A stretch of DNA of 64,000 nt from Lachnospiraceae bacterium UBA7589 (GCA_002476495.1 DLKL01000007.1:4536-68535); one strand, 5' to 3'. Positions 35,763-45,096 are shown, counted from the stretch's first letter. Notes: generated by a model from the sequence alone, not told the origin. Program-made: numbers and translations.

Positions 35763-36653
35763 ATGGTATATAGTAATTTATTAAACACAGAGAATATGAA
35801 GGTTAAGTCACAGCTCGGCGGTATGCAGGTTGTTGAATATGTCAGGGATATGAGTGTGTTGCCATCAAGCTCCAAGATGGAATATTACTGTGCTCAGATG
35901 AATATTAACAAAAGACAGTTGCTGCTTAATCTTAACGGTAACGGATATACTATTCAGGCCGGAGCAATGCAATGGATGAGTGGTAATGTGCAGATGTCAT
36001 CAGGTGTCAAGGGAATCGGCAATTTCCTTGGAAAGGCAGTAAAGGGAGCCGTTACAGGCGAATCGGCCGTAAAGCCTATATATGAAGGGTATGGTCAGGT
36101 CATGCTGGAGCCTACATACAGACATATTCTGCTCAGTGACTTGTCTGCCTGGGGAGGAAGCATTGTCCTTGACGATGGACTTTTCCTTGCCTGCGATAAT
36201 ACCGTGCAACAGAAGGTAGTTGCCAGAAGTAACGTAAGCTCGGCTGTGTTTGGAAGAGAGGGGCTGTTCAATCTCAGTCTTAACGGAAATGGTGTTTTTG
36301 CCTTAGAGAGTATTGTCCCTATGGAGGAGCTCTTTGAAATTAATCTTACCAATGATGTAATGAAAATAGATGGTAATATGGCTGTTGCATGGTCAGGAAG
36401 TCTTGAGTTCACAGTAGAAAAGTCAGGCAAGAGTCTTCTCGGATCCGCTGTGTCGGGAGAGGGTCTTGTAAATGTATACAGAGGTACAGGAAAAATCTGG
36501 ATGGCTCCCGTAATAGGAAAATACGCCGGCTCAGCGGGAGAGACAAACCAGAGCCAGAATGCATCATCAGGAAGAACAGGCTCTGCTGCGGCAAAGAATG
36601 ATGCAGCCAGCAAGATAGAGACAGTGTCCAAGGTTCTTGATTTGTTTAATTAG
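35763..36653 (+). CDS. AIM24-family protein, copy 2 with extra C-terminal tail
   Basis: 296 residues, a tandem duplicate of the preceding gene: the MQWM-GNVQMSSGVKG, GNFLGKAVKGAVTGESAVKP, DDGLFLACDN and SGKSLLGSAVSGEGLVNVYRG blocks are nearly identical when read piecewise. It differs in the substrate-facing middle (ALESIVPMEELFEINLTNDVMK) and in a Ser/Ala/Asn-rich tail of about 45 residues that copy 1 lacks. AAGGAGGTG 8 nt upstream supports the ATG. The two products may form a heteromer. Function unknown. Confidence 0.85.
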   Translation: MVYSNLLNTENMKVKSQLGGMQVVEYVRDMSVLPSSSKMEYYCAQMNINKRQLLLNLNGNGYTIQAGAMQWMSGNVQMSSGVKGIGNFLGKAVKGAVTGESAVKPIYEGYGQVMLEPTYRHILLSDLSAWGGSIVLDDGLFLACDNTVQQKVVARSNVSSAVFGREGLFNLSLNGNGVFALESIVPMEELFEINLTNDVMKIDGNMAVAWSGSLEFTVEKSGKSLLGSAVSGEGLVNVYRGTGKIWMAPVIGKYAGSAGETNQSQNASSGRTGSAAAKNDAASKIETVSKVLDLFN

Positions 36654-36693
36654 TAATATCAGGTGGGCATATCATGATTTTTGCATTTTTTTG

Positions 36694-36722
36694 TTGAAAA
36701 GTAAAACCCACTGTGCTACAAT
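36694..36722 (+). promoter_or_regulatory. Promoter of typA
   Basis: TTGAAA (36694-36699), 17 nt, then TACAAT (36717-36722) with an extended TGC. The predicted start near 36729 places a 12-bp hairpin in the leader. Confidence 0.65.
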
Positions 36723-36743
36723 TACAAAGTTTTAAAAATAATA

Positions 36744-36771
36744 ATGCAATTCACCTTGTGGTGAATTGCAT
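36744..36771 (+). promoter_or_regulatory. Perfect 12-bp hairpin in the typA leader
   Basis: ATGCAATTCACC (36744-36755) and GGTGAATTGCAT (36760-36771) with a TTGT loop. It ends 25 nt before the ATG and just upstream of the GAGG ribosome site. The tail is TTATATTG, too poor in T for a strong terminator. It may be an attenuator, a temperature-sensitive structure or the terminator of the AIM24 operon. Confidence 0.5.
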
Positions 36772-36796
36772 TTATATTGTGTAAAAGAGGTATATT

Positions 36797-38632
36797 ATGA
36801 AGATATCAAGAGACGATATAAGAAACGTAGCTATTATTGCCCATGTTGATCATGGTAAGACAACTCTGGTAGATGAGCTGCTTAAGCAAAGCGGTGTATT
36901 TCGTGAAAATCAGGAGGTTGCAGAGAGAGTAATGGATTCCAATGACATAGAGAGAGAAAGGGGAATCACTATTCTTTCAAAAAATACAGCCGTAACCTAT
37001 GGAAATACCAAGATTAATATCATAGATACTCCGGGTCATGCTGATTTCGGAGGAGAGGTTGAGCGTGTTTTAAAGATGGTTAACGGTGTAATACTGGTAG
37101 TGGATGCCTTTGAAGGGGCAATGCCACAAACTAAGTTTGTGCTGAAAAAGGCATTGGAGCTTGATCTTAATGTTATCGTCTGTATCAATAAGATTGACAG
37201 GCCTGAAGCCAGACCGAGTGAAGTTGAGGAAGAGGTTCTTGAACTTTTACTTGAGCTTGATGCCAATGACAAACAGCTTGACTGTCCGTTTGTATATGCT
37301 TCTGCAAAAGAGGGAGTTGCATCTCTTTCACCGGATGAACCGGGAACAGATATGAAGCCGTTGTTTGATACAATAATAGAGCATATTCCTGCACCGACAG
37401 GCGACCCGGATGCGGGTACCCAGGTGCTTATCAGTACAATTGATTATAATGAATATGTGGGCAGAATTGGCGTAGGTAAGGTTGATAACGGAATGGTTAA
37501 ACTTAATCAGGAGGCTGTCATTGTAAATGCCCATGAGCCTGAAAAAAAGGTTAAAGTTAAGATTGGTAAGCTTTATGAGTTTGAGGGATTAAACAAGGTT
37601 GAGGTTAATGAGGCAAAAATCGGTTCCATAGTTGCCATTTCGGGTATTGCCGATTTGCACATAGGAGATACAATATGTTCACCTGAAAATCCGGAACCGA
37701 TTCCTTTTCAGAAAATATCTGAACCTACAATTGCCATGCATTTTATGGTAAATGATTCTCCTTTGGCAGGTAAAGAGGGAAAATATGTAACCTCAAGACA
37801 TTTGAGAGACAGACTTTTCAGAGAGCTTAATACCGATGTATCCCTCAGAGTTGAGGAGACAGATACTACAGAAAGCTTCAAGGTTTCAGGCCGTGGTGAA
37901 CTGCATCTTTCGGTTCTTATTGAAAATATGCGAAGAGAGGGATATGAATTTGCCGTAAGTAAGGCTGAGGTAATATACAAAGAGGACGAAAAAGGTAAGA
38001 AGCTTGAGCCGTTTGAAATTGCTGTAATCGATGTTCCGGATGAATTTTCAGGTACGGTTATTAATATGCTTAACAACCGTAAGGGTGAGCTGCAAGGCAT
38101 GGCACCTACCGGAAATGGTACAACCAGGCTTGAGTTTTCTATTCCATCCAGAGGGCTTATAGGCTTTAGGGGAGATTTTATGACAGCAACAAAAGGAAAT
38201 GGTATACTTAATACTATTTTTGACGGATATGCACCTTATAAGGGAGATATGAATTATAGAAGTCAGGGTTCACTTATTGCTTTTGAATCAGGTGAGTCTA
38301 TAACCTATGGATTGTTTAATGCACAGGAGAGAGGAACACTGTTTATTGGTCCCGGTGTTCAGGTATACGGTGGTATGGTTGTAGGACAGTGTGGACGTTC
38401 AGAGGATATAGAGGTAAATGTATGTAAGAAAAAGCAGCTTACCAATACCAGGGCATCCGGCTCAGATGAAGCATTAAAGCTTACTCCGCCTAAGATATTA
38501 AGTCTTGAGCAGGCACTGGACTTTATTGATACAGACGAGCTTTTGGAGATTACACCAAAGACAATAAGAATACGTAAGAAGATACTTGATCCTACATTGC
38601 GTATGAGAGCTAAGAGAAATATGCAGAGTTAA
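36797..38632 (+). CDS. typA: Ribosome-associated GTPase TypA/BipA
   Basis: 611 residues, the normal length. The translational GTPase core has G1 AHVDHGKTTLVDELL at about 15-29, switch I with ERERGIT, G3 DTPGHADFG, G4 NKIDRPEARP (specific to the TypA group) and an SAKEG-like G5. Domains II, III and V follow, then the TypA-specific C-terminal domain with GRGELHLSVLIE and SRGLIGFRGDFMTATKGNG. TypA binds 70S ribosomes at the EF-G site and is needed for ribosome assembly and growth at low temperature. This fits a structured leader. It has its own promoter and terminator. Confidence 0.97.
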   Translation: MKISRDDIRNVAIIAHVDHGKTTLVDELLKQSGVFRENQEVAERVMDSNDIERERGITILSKNTAVTYGNTKINIIDTPGHADFGGEVERVLKMVNGVILVVDAFEGAMPQTKFVLKKALELDLNVIVCINKIDRPEARPSEVEEEVLELLLELDANDKQLDCPFVYASAKEGVASLSPDEPGTDMKPLFDTIIEHIPAPTGDPDAGTQVLISTIDYNEYVGRIGVGKVDNGMVKLNQEAVIVNAHEPEKKVKVKIGKLYEFEGLNKVEVNEAKIGSIVAISGIADLHIGDTICSPENPEPIPFQKISEPTIAMHFMVNDSPLAGKEGKYVTSRHLRDRLFRELNTDVSLRVEETDTTESFKVSGRGELHLSVLIENMRREGYEFAVSKAEVIYKEDEKGKKLEPFEIAVIDVPDEFSGTVINMLNNRKGELQGMAPTGNGTTRLEFSIPSRGLIGFRGDFMTATKGNGILNTIFDGYAPYKGDMNYRSQGSLIAFESGESITYGLFNAQERGTLFIGPGVQVYGGMVVGQCGRSEDIEVNVCKKKQLTNTRASGSDEALKLTPPKILSLEQALDFIDTDELLEITPKTIRIRKKILDPTLRMRAKRNMQS

Positions 38633-38650
38633 AATAATAAACCCTTACGG

Positions 38651-38690
38651 GCTGAGAGATTAGTTCATAAAAAAATCTCTCAGCTCGTTT
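38651..38690 (+). terminator. Terminator of typA, overlapping the 3' end of the convergent regulator
   Basis: An 11-bp perfect stem (38651-38661 with 38674-38684) is followed by TCGTTTCTTTTG. The hairpin includes the last codons of the minus-strand response regulator. Confidence 0.7.
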
Positions 38691-39289
38691 CTTTTGTTGA
38701 TATTTAGTTTATCAAATATTCTATATGCCAGCTTCTTTACATAGTTGTAAGAAAAATTGAGTTCATTTGCTATTTCCTGATTTGTATATCCAATGGCAAT
38801 TCTTTTTCCTACCTCAAATTCACTTTCGGTGAGTATAGAGGACATTTCAGCCATTTTTTTCTGACTGAACTGTACGTTAATGGTATCAGCCCGGGATGCC
38901 TCCATATGGATTTTTCTTGCATTTTCCAGATGATTTCTTACTCTTGCAACAAGAATATCTGTTACAAAGGGCTTTGTTATGTAATCTATGGCTCCAAGCT
39001 CAAGGGCGGTAAGCTCAGCCTGCATGTCTTCCATGCTTGTTAAAAATATAACGGGTACGTTTGGCTGGATAGATTTTATTTCTTTAAAAACTGCATATCC
39101 ATCCATTTCAGGCATGGCAATATCTAAAAGCACAAGGTCGGGTGTATTCCCCTTGCTGAGTGCATTGACAGCCTGAATGCCTGATTTTGCGAGGCTTACC
39201 TCATATCCCTGATGGATAAAAATATTTTCCACAGATCTGAGCATGGCAGTATCATCATCAATAATCATAAGCCGGAAGGGCTGGTTCAT
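38660..39289 (-). CDS. Response regulator with LuxR-type DNA-binding domain
   Basis: 209 residues. The receiver domain (about 5-120) has the acidic DDD at 11-13, phospho-acceptor D56 in LLDIAMP and the conserved lysine in TKPF. The output domain (about 148-205) is a LuxR/NarL-type four-helix HTH: LTESEFEVGKRIAIGYTNQEIA, then NYVKKLAYRIFDKLNI. Its recognition helix is unusual (NYVKKLAYRI where most have TVKxHxxxI). The start overlaps the kinase stop (ATGA), so the two are translationally coupled and form a two-component pair. Targets are unknown. Confidence 0.92.
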   Translation of the reverse strand: MNQPFRLMIIDDDTAMLRSVENIFIHQGYEVSLAKSGIQAVNALSKGNTPDLVLLDIAMPEMDGYAVFKEIKSIQPNVPVIFLTSMEDMQAELTALELGAIDYITKPFVTDILVARVRNHLENARKIHMEASRADTINVQFSQKKMAEMSSILTESEFEVGKRIAIGYTNQEIANELNFSYNYVKKLAYRIFDKLNINKRNELRDFFMN

Positions 39290-41379
39290 AATATCATCTC
39301 CTTAAATATGTTCATGGCATCATCATATTCCAATTCCTCAAGACATTGAGCGGCATTTCTAAGCATCCTGATCTGGTCTGAGGGAAGATTGTGATTCAGT
39401 ATATTTTCAATAAGCTTTAAGGCAGGCTCAGGTTGGAAATTGTCAGTGTATTCCATTATACGTTCAAGATAATCCGAATCAAATACCTCATCGGTTGCTT
39501 TTTCCTCCTTAAACAGCTTCATGGAATCTGCTTTATTTAGGAATATTCTGAGTCCGCCTATAGTTTTTTCCCACTGATAAAGCAGCAATGGCAAAGCAAG
39601 CCTTATATATTCTGTTTCAGGCTCTCCGGAACAGCGTTTTTCTATGCTCATTGATATATTGTACATGAAGGTGGCCCCTATAAAGCGGGCATTTCCTTTA
39701 AGGGAATGTACGGCTATTCCTAAGTCCTTGTAGTTTTCCTTCATGAATAAATCCATGACCTTGTTTAAAGTTTTCTCATACCTTTTGGATATAAGTGAGG
39801 CAACGGTATAGTATTGTTCAAAATCACCACTCATATATTTCATGCCCTCCGACAGATAAATGTCATATTTTAACAAAATCTGTTCAAAGTCATTTATAAG
39901 CTGAGGTGTATATATATCATTGTTAATTCCTGTAATATTTTCTATAATAAGCTCTCCGGGAAGATTCTCCTTTATAATCATTTCCAGTATTTTTCCGTCA
40001 ATGGGTTTAGGAATGAAATCCTTAAAGCCTGTCGAAATAATTTTTTCCCTTATTTCTGCGTTTGTGCTGGCAGAAAGGCAAAATACCGGAGTGGTATCTG
40101 TAATTTCCGGAAACAATTCCTTTATCCGTTTGAACAGCTTTATCCCATCCATACCTGGCATCATATAATCCAGCAGTAAAAGATGGTATCGGTTTTCCTT
40201 AAGCAAATCAATAGCCATATCACCGTTTGTTGCCGAGTCAATTTTTATTTTTGTACGCTTAAGAAGAGTTAAGATTACTTCAATATTAAGTATATGGTCA
40301 TCAACAACAAGGATACGGGCATCCGGAGCTGTAAAGGAGGGAAATTTATTGTACTGGGATGACATATGCTTTGAGATAGCCTGCTTTGCACTGACCTTGC
40401 AGGGAATCTCAATGTAAAAATTCGTGCCATTGCCTGAGGTGTTGGAAATGTCAAGAATTCCTCCAAGTACATCAACAATGCATTTCAATATAGTCAGGTT
40501 AAAATCTACTCCGTGGGAATTATTAATCTGTGTATTCAGGTTGTCATGGTTAAGGCTGTAAAGCGCTTTCTCATCAATCTGTATGCCGGGGCTGTCCATG
40601 TGTATTGACAGGACTCCGTAGGTATTCTCTTTTTCAAGCCATGAAAATGTCAGGTTAACGGTGGCATTTTTATAGAGCTGAAGAGGTATTGACACAAGAT
40701 TATCAAGCAGCTGTCCCAAAAGGGAATTGTCCCCTATAGTGTCCCTGGGAATATTGGTTCCGGTATAATGATTAAATGTAAAATTGTTACGTTTTGATTC
40801 CTTACATAGGAGATTACAATAGTTGGTAAGGTATTCAAGAAGATCAAATTGCAGCTCAATGGGAGAAAAGTATCCTGTGGTAATTCTGGAATAAATAATA
40901 AGATTATTAACTATTCTCTCAAGATTTTTCCCGGCAATTGATACATTTTTTGCATATTCGCTTATGCTTTGGGAATTGCTTTCCCTTATTATCATTTCAT
41001 TCATTCCCTGGATAATATTGATGGGTGTTCTTAGCTCATGACTTATATTGGCAAAAAAAATATTTCTGGCTTCCTTGGCTGTGGCAGCCTGTTCCATGGC
41101 ATTTTGTATTTTTCTTTTACCGATTCTGGCATTATAGATTCTTGAGATGGCATTGAATATGATTTCAATTATGCATATAAATGTAAATACAGGAAAAAGA
41201 ATTCTAAGTATTTTTGATTCGGGATGTATCAGACTTAATATACCTGATGTAAGGCAAACAAAACAAAGAAAGTACATGGATATAGTTATAATAAATTCCC
41301 AGGATATAGAAAAGCCTTTCTTTTTTACGGATGACGTATGTTCATTTTTTATATCAGGGGAAAGATTGCTGGCTTTCAT
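39286..41379 (-). CDS. Hybrid sensor protein: HisKA, eroded HATPase, receiver, HPt
   Basis: 697 residues. Two membrane helices (about 29-51 and 57-80) leave almost no external sensor loop. HisKA carries the phospho-acceptor H114 in ISHELRTPIN. The ATPase domain (about 215-330) is badly eroded: the N-box reads DNLVSIPLQL in place of N..NAxK, G1 reads DSPGI in place of DxGxG, and G2 reads GVDFNLTI in place of GxGLGL. The receiver has D405 (LLDYMMPGMDG) and the HPt domain has H559 (HSLKGNARFIG), both intact. It may relay phosphate made by another kinase. AAGGAGG lies 8 nt before the ATG. Confidence 0.9.
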   Translation of the reverse strand: MKASNLSPDIKNEHTSSVKKKGFSISWEFIITISMYFLCFVCLTSGILSLIHPESKILRILFPVFTFICIIEIIFNAISRIYNARIGKRKIQNAMEQAATAKEARNIFFANISHELRTPINIIQGMNEMIIRESNSQSISEYAKNVSIAGKNLERIVNNLIIYSRITTGYFSPIELQFDLLEYLTNYCNLLCKESKRNNFTFNHYTGTNIPRDTIGDNSLLGQLLDNLVSIPLQLYKNATVNLTFSWLEKENTYGVLSIHMDSPGIQIDEKALYSLNHDNLNTQINNSHGVDFNLTILKCIVDVLGGILDISNTSGNGTNFYIEIPCKVSAKQAISKHMSSQYNKFPSFTAPDARILVVDDHILNIEVILTLLKRTKIKIDSATNGDMAIDLLKENRYHLLLLDYMMPGMDGIKLFKRIKELFPEITDTTPVFCLSASTNAEIREKIISTGFKDFIPKPIDGKILEMIIKENLPGELIIENITGINNDIYTPQLINDFEQILLKYDIYLSEGMKYMSGDFEQYYTVASLISKRYEKTLNKVMDLFMKENYKDLGIAVHSLKGNARFIGATFMYNISMSIEKRCSGEPETEYIRLALPLLLYQWEKTIGGLRIFLNKADSMKLFKEEKATDEVFDSDYLERIMEYTDNFQPEPALKLIENILNHNLPSDQIRMLRNAAQCLEELEYDDAMNIFKEMIL

Positions 41380-41508
41380 TGCAGGCCTCCTTAAATACTC
41401 ACTTATATTAATAATATAAGAAAAACAATGCTTTTACAAGAATATTTTTATTGATTATTTAAGCATCCTCATGCATATGAATTTGAAGAAAACTTTATGG
41501 GTAATAGG

Positions 41509-41537
41509 TTGGAAATAATAACAATAAGTGTTATAAT
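41509..41537 (+). promoter_or_regulatory. Promoter of the HAD-pncB-hydrogenase operon
   Basis: TTGGAA (41509-41514), 17 nt, then TATAAT (41532-41537) with an extended TGT. It has the same architecture as the adhesin promoter at 4240-4268. Confidence 0.7.
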
Positions 41538-41572
41538 TAGCTGGGCAAAATTAAAAATACATGGAGGCATAT

Positions 41573-42220
41573 ATGAAATACGATACAGTTATTTTTGATT
41601 TGGACGGAACATTGTTAAATACCCTGGAGGATTTAGCAGACAGCACTAATTATGCGCTGAAAATCATGGGTTACCCGGAAAGAAGTATTGACGAGGTACG
41701 GCGTTTCGTGGGAAATGGAATAAGAAAGCTCATTGAGCGGGCTGTTCCGGAGGATATTTCACCTTCAGATACGGAAAAGACTCTTGACTGCTTCAAAGAA
41801 TATTATGCTCTTCATAATCTGGATAATACAAAGCCTTATGATGGAATTACAACGCTGGTGAAAGTCTTAAAGGATAACGGTATAAAAACCGGGATTGTGT
41901 CAAATAAGATTCACAGTAGTGTGCTGGCCTTAAGAGACAGATTTTTCAGCAATATAGATGTTGCCATAGGCGATATGCCGGGGCTTTCCACTAAACCAAG
42001 TCCTGATTCCTGCCTTCTGGCAATGAAGGAGCTTGGAAGCTCAAGGGAGTGTACGTTGTATGTCGGTGATTCCGATGTAGATATAGATACAGCGAAAAAT
42101 GCAGGGATAGACTGTATGTCTGTCCTGTGGGGATTCAGGGATAAGGAATTTTTGATAAATCATGGCGCTTCTAAATTTGCAAAAACGCCTCATGATATAG
42201 AAAGAGAGGTACTTGGGTAA
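41573..42220 (+). CDS. HAD-family phosphatase, phosphoglycolate phosphatase-like
   Basis: 215 residues, HAD subfamily IA with an alpha-helical C1 cap. Motif I is DLDGTLLNT with the nucleophilic aspartate at the N-terminus, motif II is GIVSNK, motif III the lysine in STKPSPD and motif IV GDSDVDIDTAKNAG. It resembles Gph/PgpH-type enzymes that hydrolyse 2-phosphoglycolate or nucleotide monophosphates; the substrate is not fixed by sequence. The ATG at 41573 is chosen because GGAGG is 5 nt upstream; the ATG at 41561 overlaps that site. The stop overlaps the pncB start (TAATG), suggesting a functional or regulatory link to NAD salvage. Confidence 0.88.
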   Translation: MKYDTVIFDLDGTLLNTLEDLADSTNYALKIMGYPERSIDEVRRFVGNGIRKLIERAVPEDISPSDTEKTLDCFKEYYALHNLDNTKPYDGITTLVKVLKDNGIKTGIVSNKIHSSVLALRDRFFSNIDVAIGDMPGLSTKPSPDSCLLAMKELGSSRECTLYVGDSDVDIDTAKNAGIDCMSVLWGFRDKEFLINHGASKFAKTPHDIEREVLG

Positions 42221-43662
42221 TGCGAAATCTTACAATGCTTATGGATTACTATGAGCTTACCATGTCAAACGGATATTATGAAAAAGGATTTAAGGATAAG
42301 GTAGTAGTATTTGATATGTTTTACAGAAAAAATCCTGAGGATGGAGGATTTGCCATTGCAGCAGGGTTAGAGCAGCTTATTGAATATATCAATAATATGC
42401 ATTTTAATCAGGATGACATAGAATATCTCAGAAAAAAAGGAGATTTTTCCGAGGGATTTCTGGAATATCTTACAAACTTTAAATTTACGGGAACTATAGA
42501 GGCAGTTCCTGAGGGAACAATCTGTTATCCCAATACACCGCTTGTCACAGTGACTGCACCGGTGATTGAGGCACAGCTTATTGAAACTATGCTGCTTTTG
42601 ACTATTAATTTTCAGACTCTTATAGCTACAAAGGCGTCAAGAATATGCCGGGCTGCTAAGGATGAGGGCTCTGTTGTTATGGAATTTGGCGCAAGAAGGG
42701 CTCACAGCTATGATGCAGCCATCCTTGGAGCAAGGGCGGCATATATCGGAGGAGCGGATGCTACAGCGACTGCCATAGCCGATGAAAAATATGGTATACC
42801 TGCCATAGGCACTATGGCTCATAGCTGGGTACAGTTTTTTGATAATGAATATGAGGCCTTTAAGGCATATGCTCAGGTATATCCGGACAATTGTGTCCTT
42901 CTTATAGATACCTACGATATTATGAAAAGTGGTGCAGTTAATGCAATTAAGGTTGCCAAGGAGATTCTTATGCCTATGGGTAAAAGACTTAAGGGTGTAC
43001 GAATTGACAGTGGGGACTTGGCTTATTTTTCAAAGAAGCTGAGAAAATTATTTGATTCCAACGGTATGGAGGATTGTAAGATAGTTGTTTCCAATAGTAT
43101 AGATGAGTATCTTATAAAATCTCTTCAGGAGCAGGGGGCAAAAATAGACTCTTACGGCGTAGGTGAAAGGATGATTACATCCAAATCCGATCCGGTATTC
43201 GGAGGAGTGTATAAGCTTGTGGCTGTCAGGAATGACACAGGGGAGTTTATTCCCAAAATTAAAATATCAGAAAATGTTGAAAAAATAACAAATCCGGGAA
43301 AGAAAAAGCTTTGGAGAATATACAGCAGGGAAACCGGATATGGTCTGGCTGATCTGCTTACCTTTTATAATGAGGAGGTTGATATAACAAAGCCATATCC
43401 TTATATTGATCCGGTTAAACCATGGAAAAAAATGTGCTTTGAAAATGTAGAGATTAAAGAAATGCAGGCAACTATATTTAAGGATGGAAAGCTTGTATAT
43501 GATATGCCAAAGCTTGATGAGATAAGAGATTATGTTTCATACCAGCTTAAAAATCAGGTATGGGAGGAAGAACAGAGATACGAAAATCCACACATCCATT
43601 ATGTGGATTTGTCAAAGGAGTTATATAGAGTCAAGGCAGGAATGCTTGAAAAGGAGTACTAG
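42220..43662 (+). CDS. pncB: Nicotinate phosphoribosyltransferase
   Basis: 480 residues, the long Gram-positive type. It makes nicotinate mononucleotide from nicotinate and PRPP, the first step of NAD salvage. Visible are the N-terminal LMDYYELTMSNGYY, the GARRAHSYDAAILGARAAYIGG block near 152-173, the autophosphorylated histidine in GTMAHSWVQFF near 196 and the PRPP-binding KRLKGVRIDSGDL segment near 257-269. Its start overlaps the HAD stop by one base. It is followed 5 bp later by an [FeFe]-hydrogenase, so a nicotinamide and redox-linked operon is plausible. Confidence 0.95.
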   Translation: MRNLTMLMDYYELTMSNGYYEKGFKDKVVVFDMFYRKNPEDGGFAIAAGLEQLIEYINNMHFNQDDIEYLRKKGDFSEGFLEYLTNFKFTGTIEAVPEGTICYPNTPLVTVTAPVIEAQLIETMLLLTINFQTLIATKASRICRAAKDEGSVVMEFGARRAHSYDAAILGARAAYIGGADATATAIADEKYGIPAIGTMAHSWVQFFDNEYEAFKAYAQVYPDNCVLLIDTYDIMKSGAVNAIKVAKEILMPMGKRLKGVRIDSGDLAYFSKKLRKLFDSNGMEDCKIVVSNSIDEYLIKSLQEQGAKIDSYGVGERMITSKSDPVFGGVYKLVAVRNDTGEFIPKIKISENVEKITNPGKKKLWRIYSRETGYGLADLLTFYNEEVDITKPYPYIDPVKPWKKMCFENVEIKEMQATIFKDGKLVYDMPKLDEIRDYVSYQLKNQVWEEEQRYENPHIHYVDLSKELYRVKAGMLEKEY

Positions 43663-43667
43663 GTATA

Positions 43668-45092
43668 ATGAGAAAATTTGACACAAGGATACAGGATTTA
43701 AAGTACAGGGTATTGAAGGAAACTGCCAGAATGGCATGGAATGATAATCTTATTGAAGGAATTATGCATATACCGGATATTCTTGTACCGGGGAAAAAAC
43801 CCACAATGAGATGCTGTATATATAAGGAAAAGGCTATTGCTGCCGAAAGAGTAAAACTGGCCATGGGTGGTGACAGGAACAACAGCAATGTCATTGAGGT
43901 TATTGAAATTGCCTGTGATGAATGTCCGGTAGGTGGATATGAGGTTACACAGACCTGTAGAGGTTGTCTTGCACATCGCTGTGCAGATGCATGCAAATTT
44001 GGTGCCATAACCATAGATGAGCATCAGAAGGCACATATTGACAAAAGTAAATGCAAGGAATGCGGAGCATGCGCAAAGGTATGTCCTTACAGTGCCATAA
44101 TGCAATATAAGCGTCCCTGCCAGCAGGCATGTAAAATTGGTGCCATTACCATGAATGAGGATTACTCTGCAAGGATAGATAATGATAAGTGCATTTCCTG
44201 TGGTGCCTGTGTATATCAATGCCCATTTGGTGCCATAAATGATAAGTCCTATATTCTGGATGCCATAAGATATATAAAGGACAGTAAGACCAAGGGGTAC
44301 AAAACCTATGCAGCCGTTGCACCTGCAATTGCCAGCCAGTTTAATTACGCAAAGCCGGGACAGGTCATTACGGGACTTAAGGAGCTGGGCTTTGATGAGA
44401 TAGTCGAGGTAGCTCTCGGGGCAGATATGGTAACATGGAAGGAAACAGAGGAATTGAAGGAAAAAGGTATACTTACCAGCTCATGCTGTCCTGCGTTTGT
44501 GGAGTATGTTACCAGACAATTCCCTGATATGCTTCCGTATGTATCTACGACATTATCGCCTATGGCCATGATAGGAAAGCATATTAAGGAAAAAGATCCG
44601 GAAGCAAAAGTAATTTTTATCGGACCATGTACTGCTAAAAAGATGGAGGTAAAAAAGGACAGTGTTTCAAAGTATATTGACTGTGCACTTACCTTTGAGG
44701 AATTACAGGCTCTGTATGACAGCCGGGATATAGACATAACAGCTCTTGATGAAACCGGATTGGACAGTGCATCGTATTTTGGACGTATATTTGCAAGAAC
44801 CGGCGGACTGTCAGATGCCGTAAAACAGGGAATCAGAGAGCAGGAAGGAGAGAGCGGATTTGCTGTGACTCCTGTAGTCTGTGATGGAATAGAGGCTTGC
44901 AAGATAGCATTGTTAAAGCTTAGAAAGAACATGCTTGAGGGAAATTTCCTTGAGGGAATGGCCTGTCAGGGCGGCTGTGTAGGCGGCAACGGTAACCTGA
45001 CTCACATGGCAAAGAGCCGGATTGATGTGGAAAATTATGGAAAGGCTGCATCTGCAAAGACTATAGAAGAGGCAATTAAAGCAGTAGAATAA
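43668..45092 (+). CDS. Monomeric [FeFe]-hydrogenase with N-terminal ferredoxin clusters
   Basis: 474 residues. An N-terminal region (about 80-195) carries several Cys-rich [4Fe-4S] motifs, among them CRGCLAHRCADAC, CKECGACAKVCP and CISCGACVYQCP. The C-terminal H-cluster domain (about 200-474) has all three signatures: L1 SSCCPAF, L2 GPCTAKKMEV and L3 MACQGGC, so all four H-cluster cysteines are kept, plus the neighbouring proton-transfer cysteine of L1. The form resembles group B hydrogenases of anaerobic Clostridia. It would evolve or oxidise H2 with ferredoxin. The maturases HydE, HydF and HydG are not in the window. Confidence 0.9.
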   Translation: MRKFDTRIQDLKYRVLKETARMAWNDNLIEGIMHIPDILVPGKKPTMRCCIYKEKAIAAERVKLAMGGDRNNSNVIEVIEIACDECPVGGYEVTQTCRGCLAHRCADACKFGAITIDEHQKAHIDKSKCKECGACAKVCPYSAIMQYKRPCQQACKIGAITMNEDYSARIDNDKCISCGACVYQCPFGAINDKSYILDAIRYIKDSKTKGYKTYAAVAPAIASQFNYAKPGQVITGLKELGFDEIVEVALGADMVTWKETEELKEKGILTSSCCPAFVEYVTRQFPDMLPYVSTTLSPMAMIGKHIKEKDPEAKVIFIGPCTAKKMEVKKDSVSKYIDCALTFEELQALYDSRDIDITALDETGLDSASYFGRIFARTGGLSDAVKQGIREQEGESGFAVTPVVCDGIEACKIALLKLRKNMLEGNFLEGMACQGGCVGGNGNLTHMAKSRIDVENYGKAASAKTIEEAIKAVE

Positions 45093-45096
45093 AATA

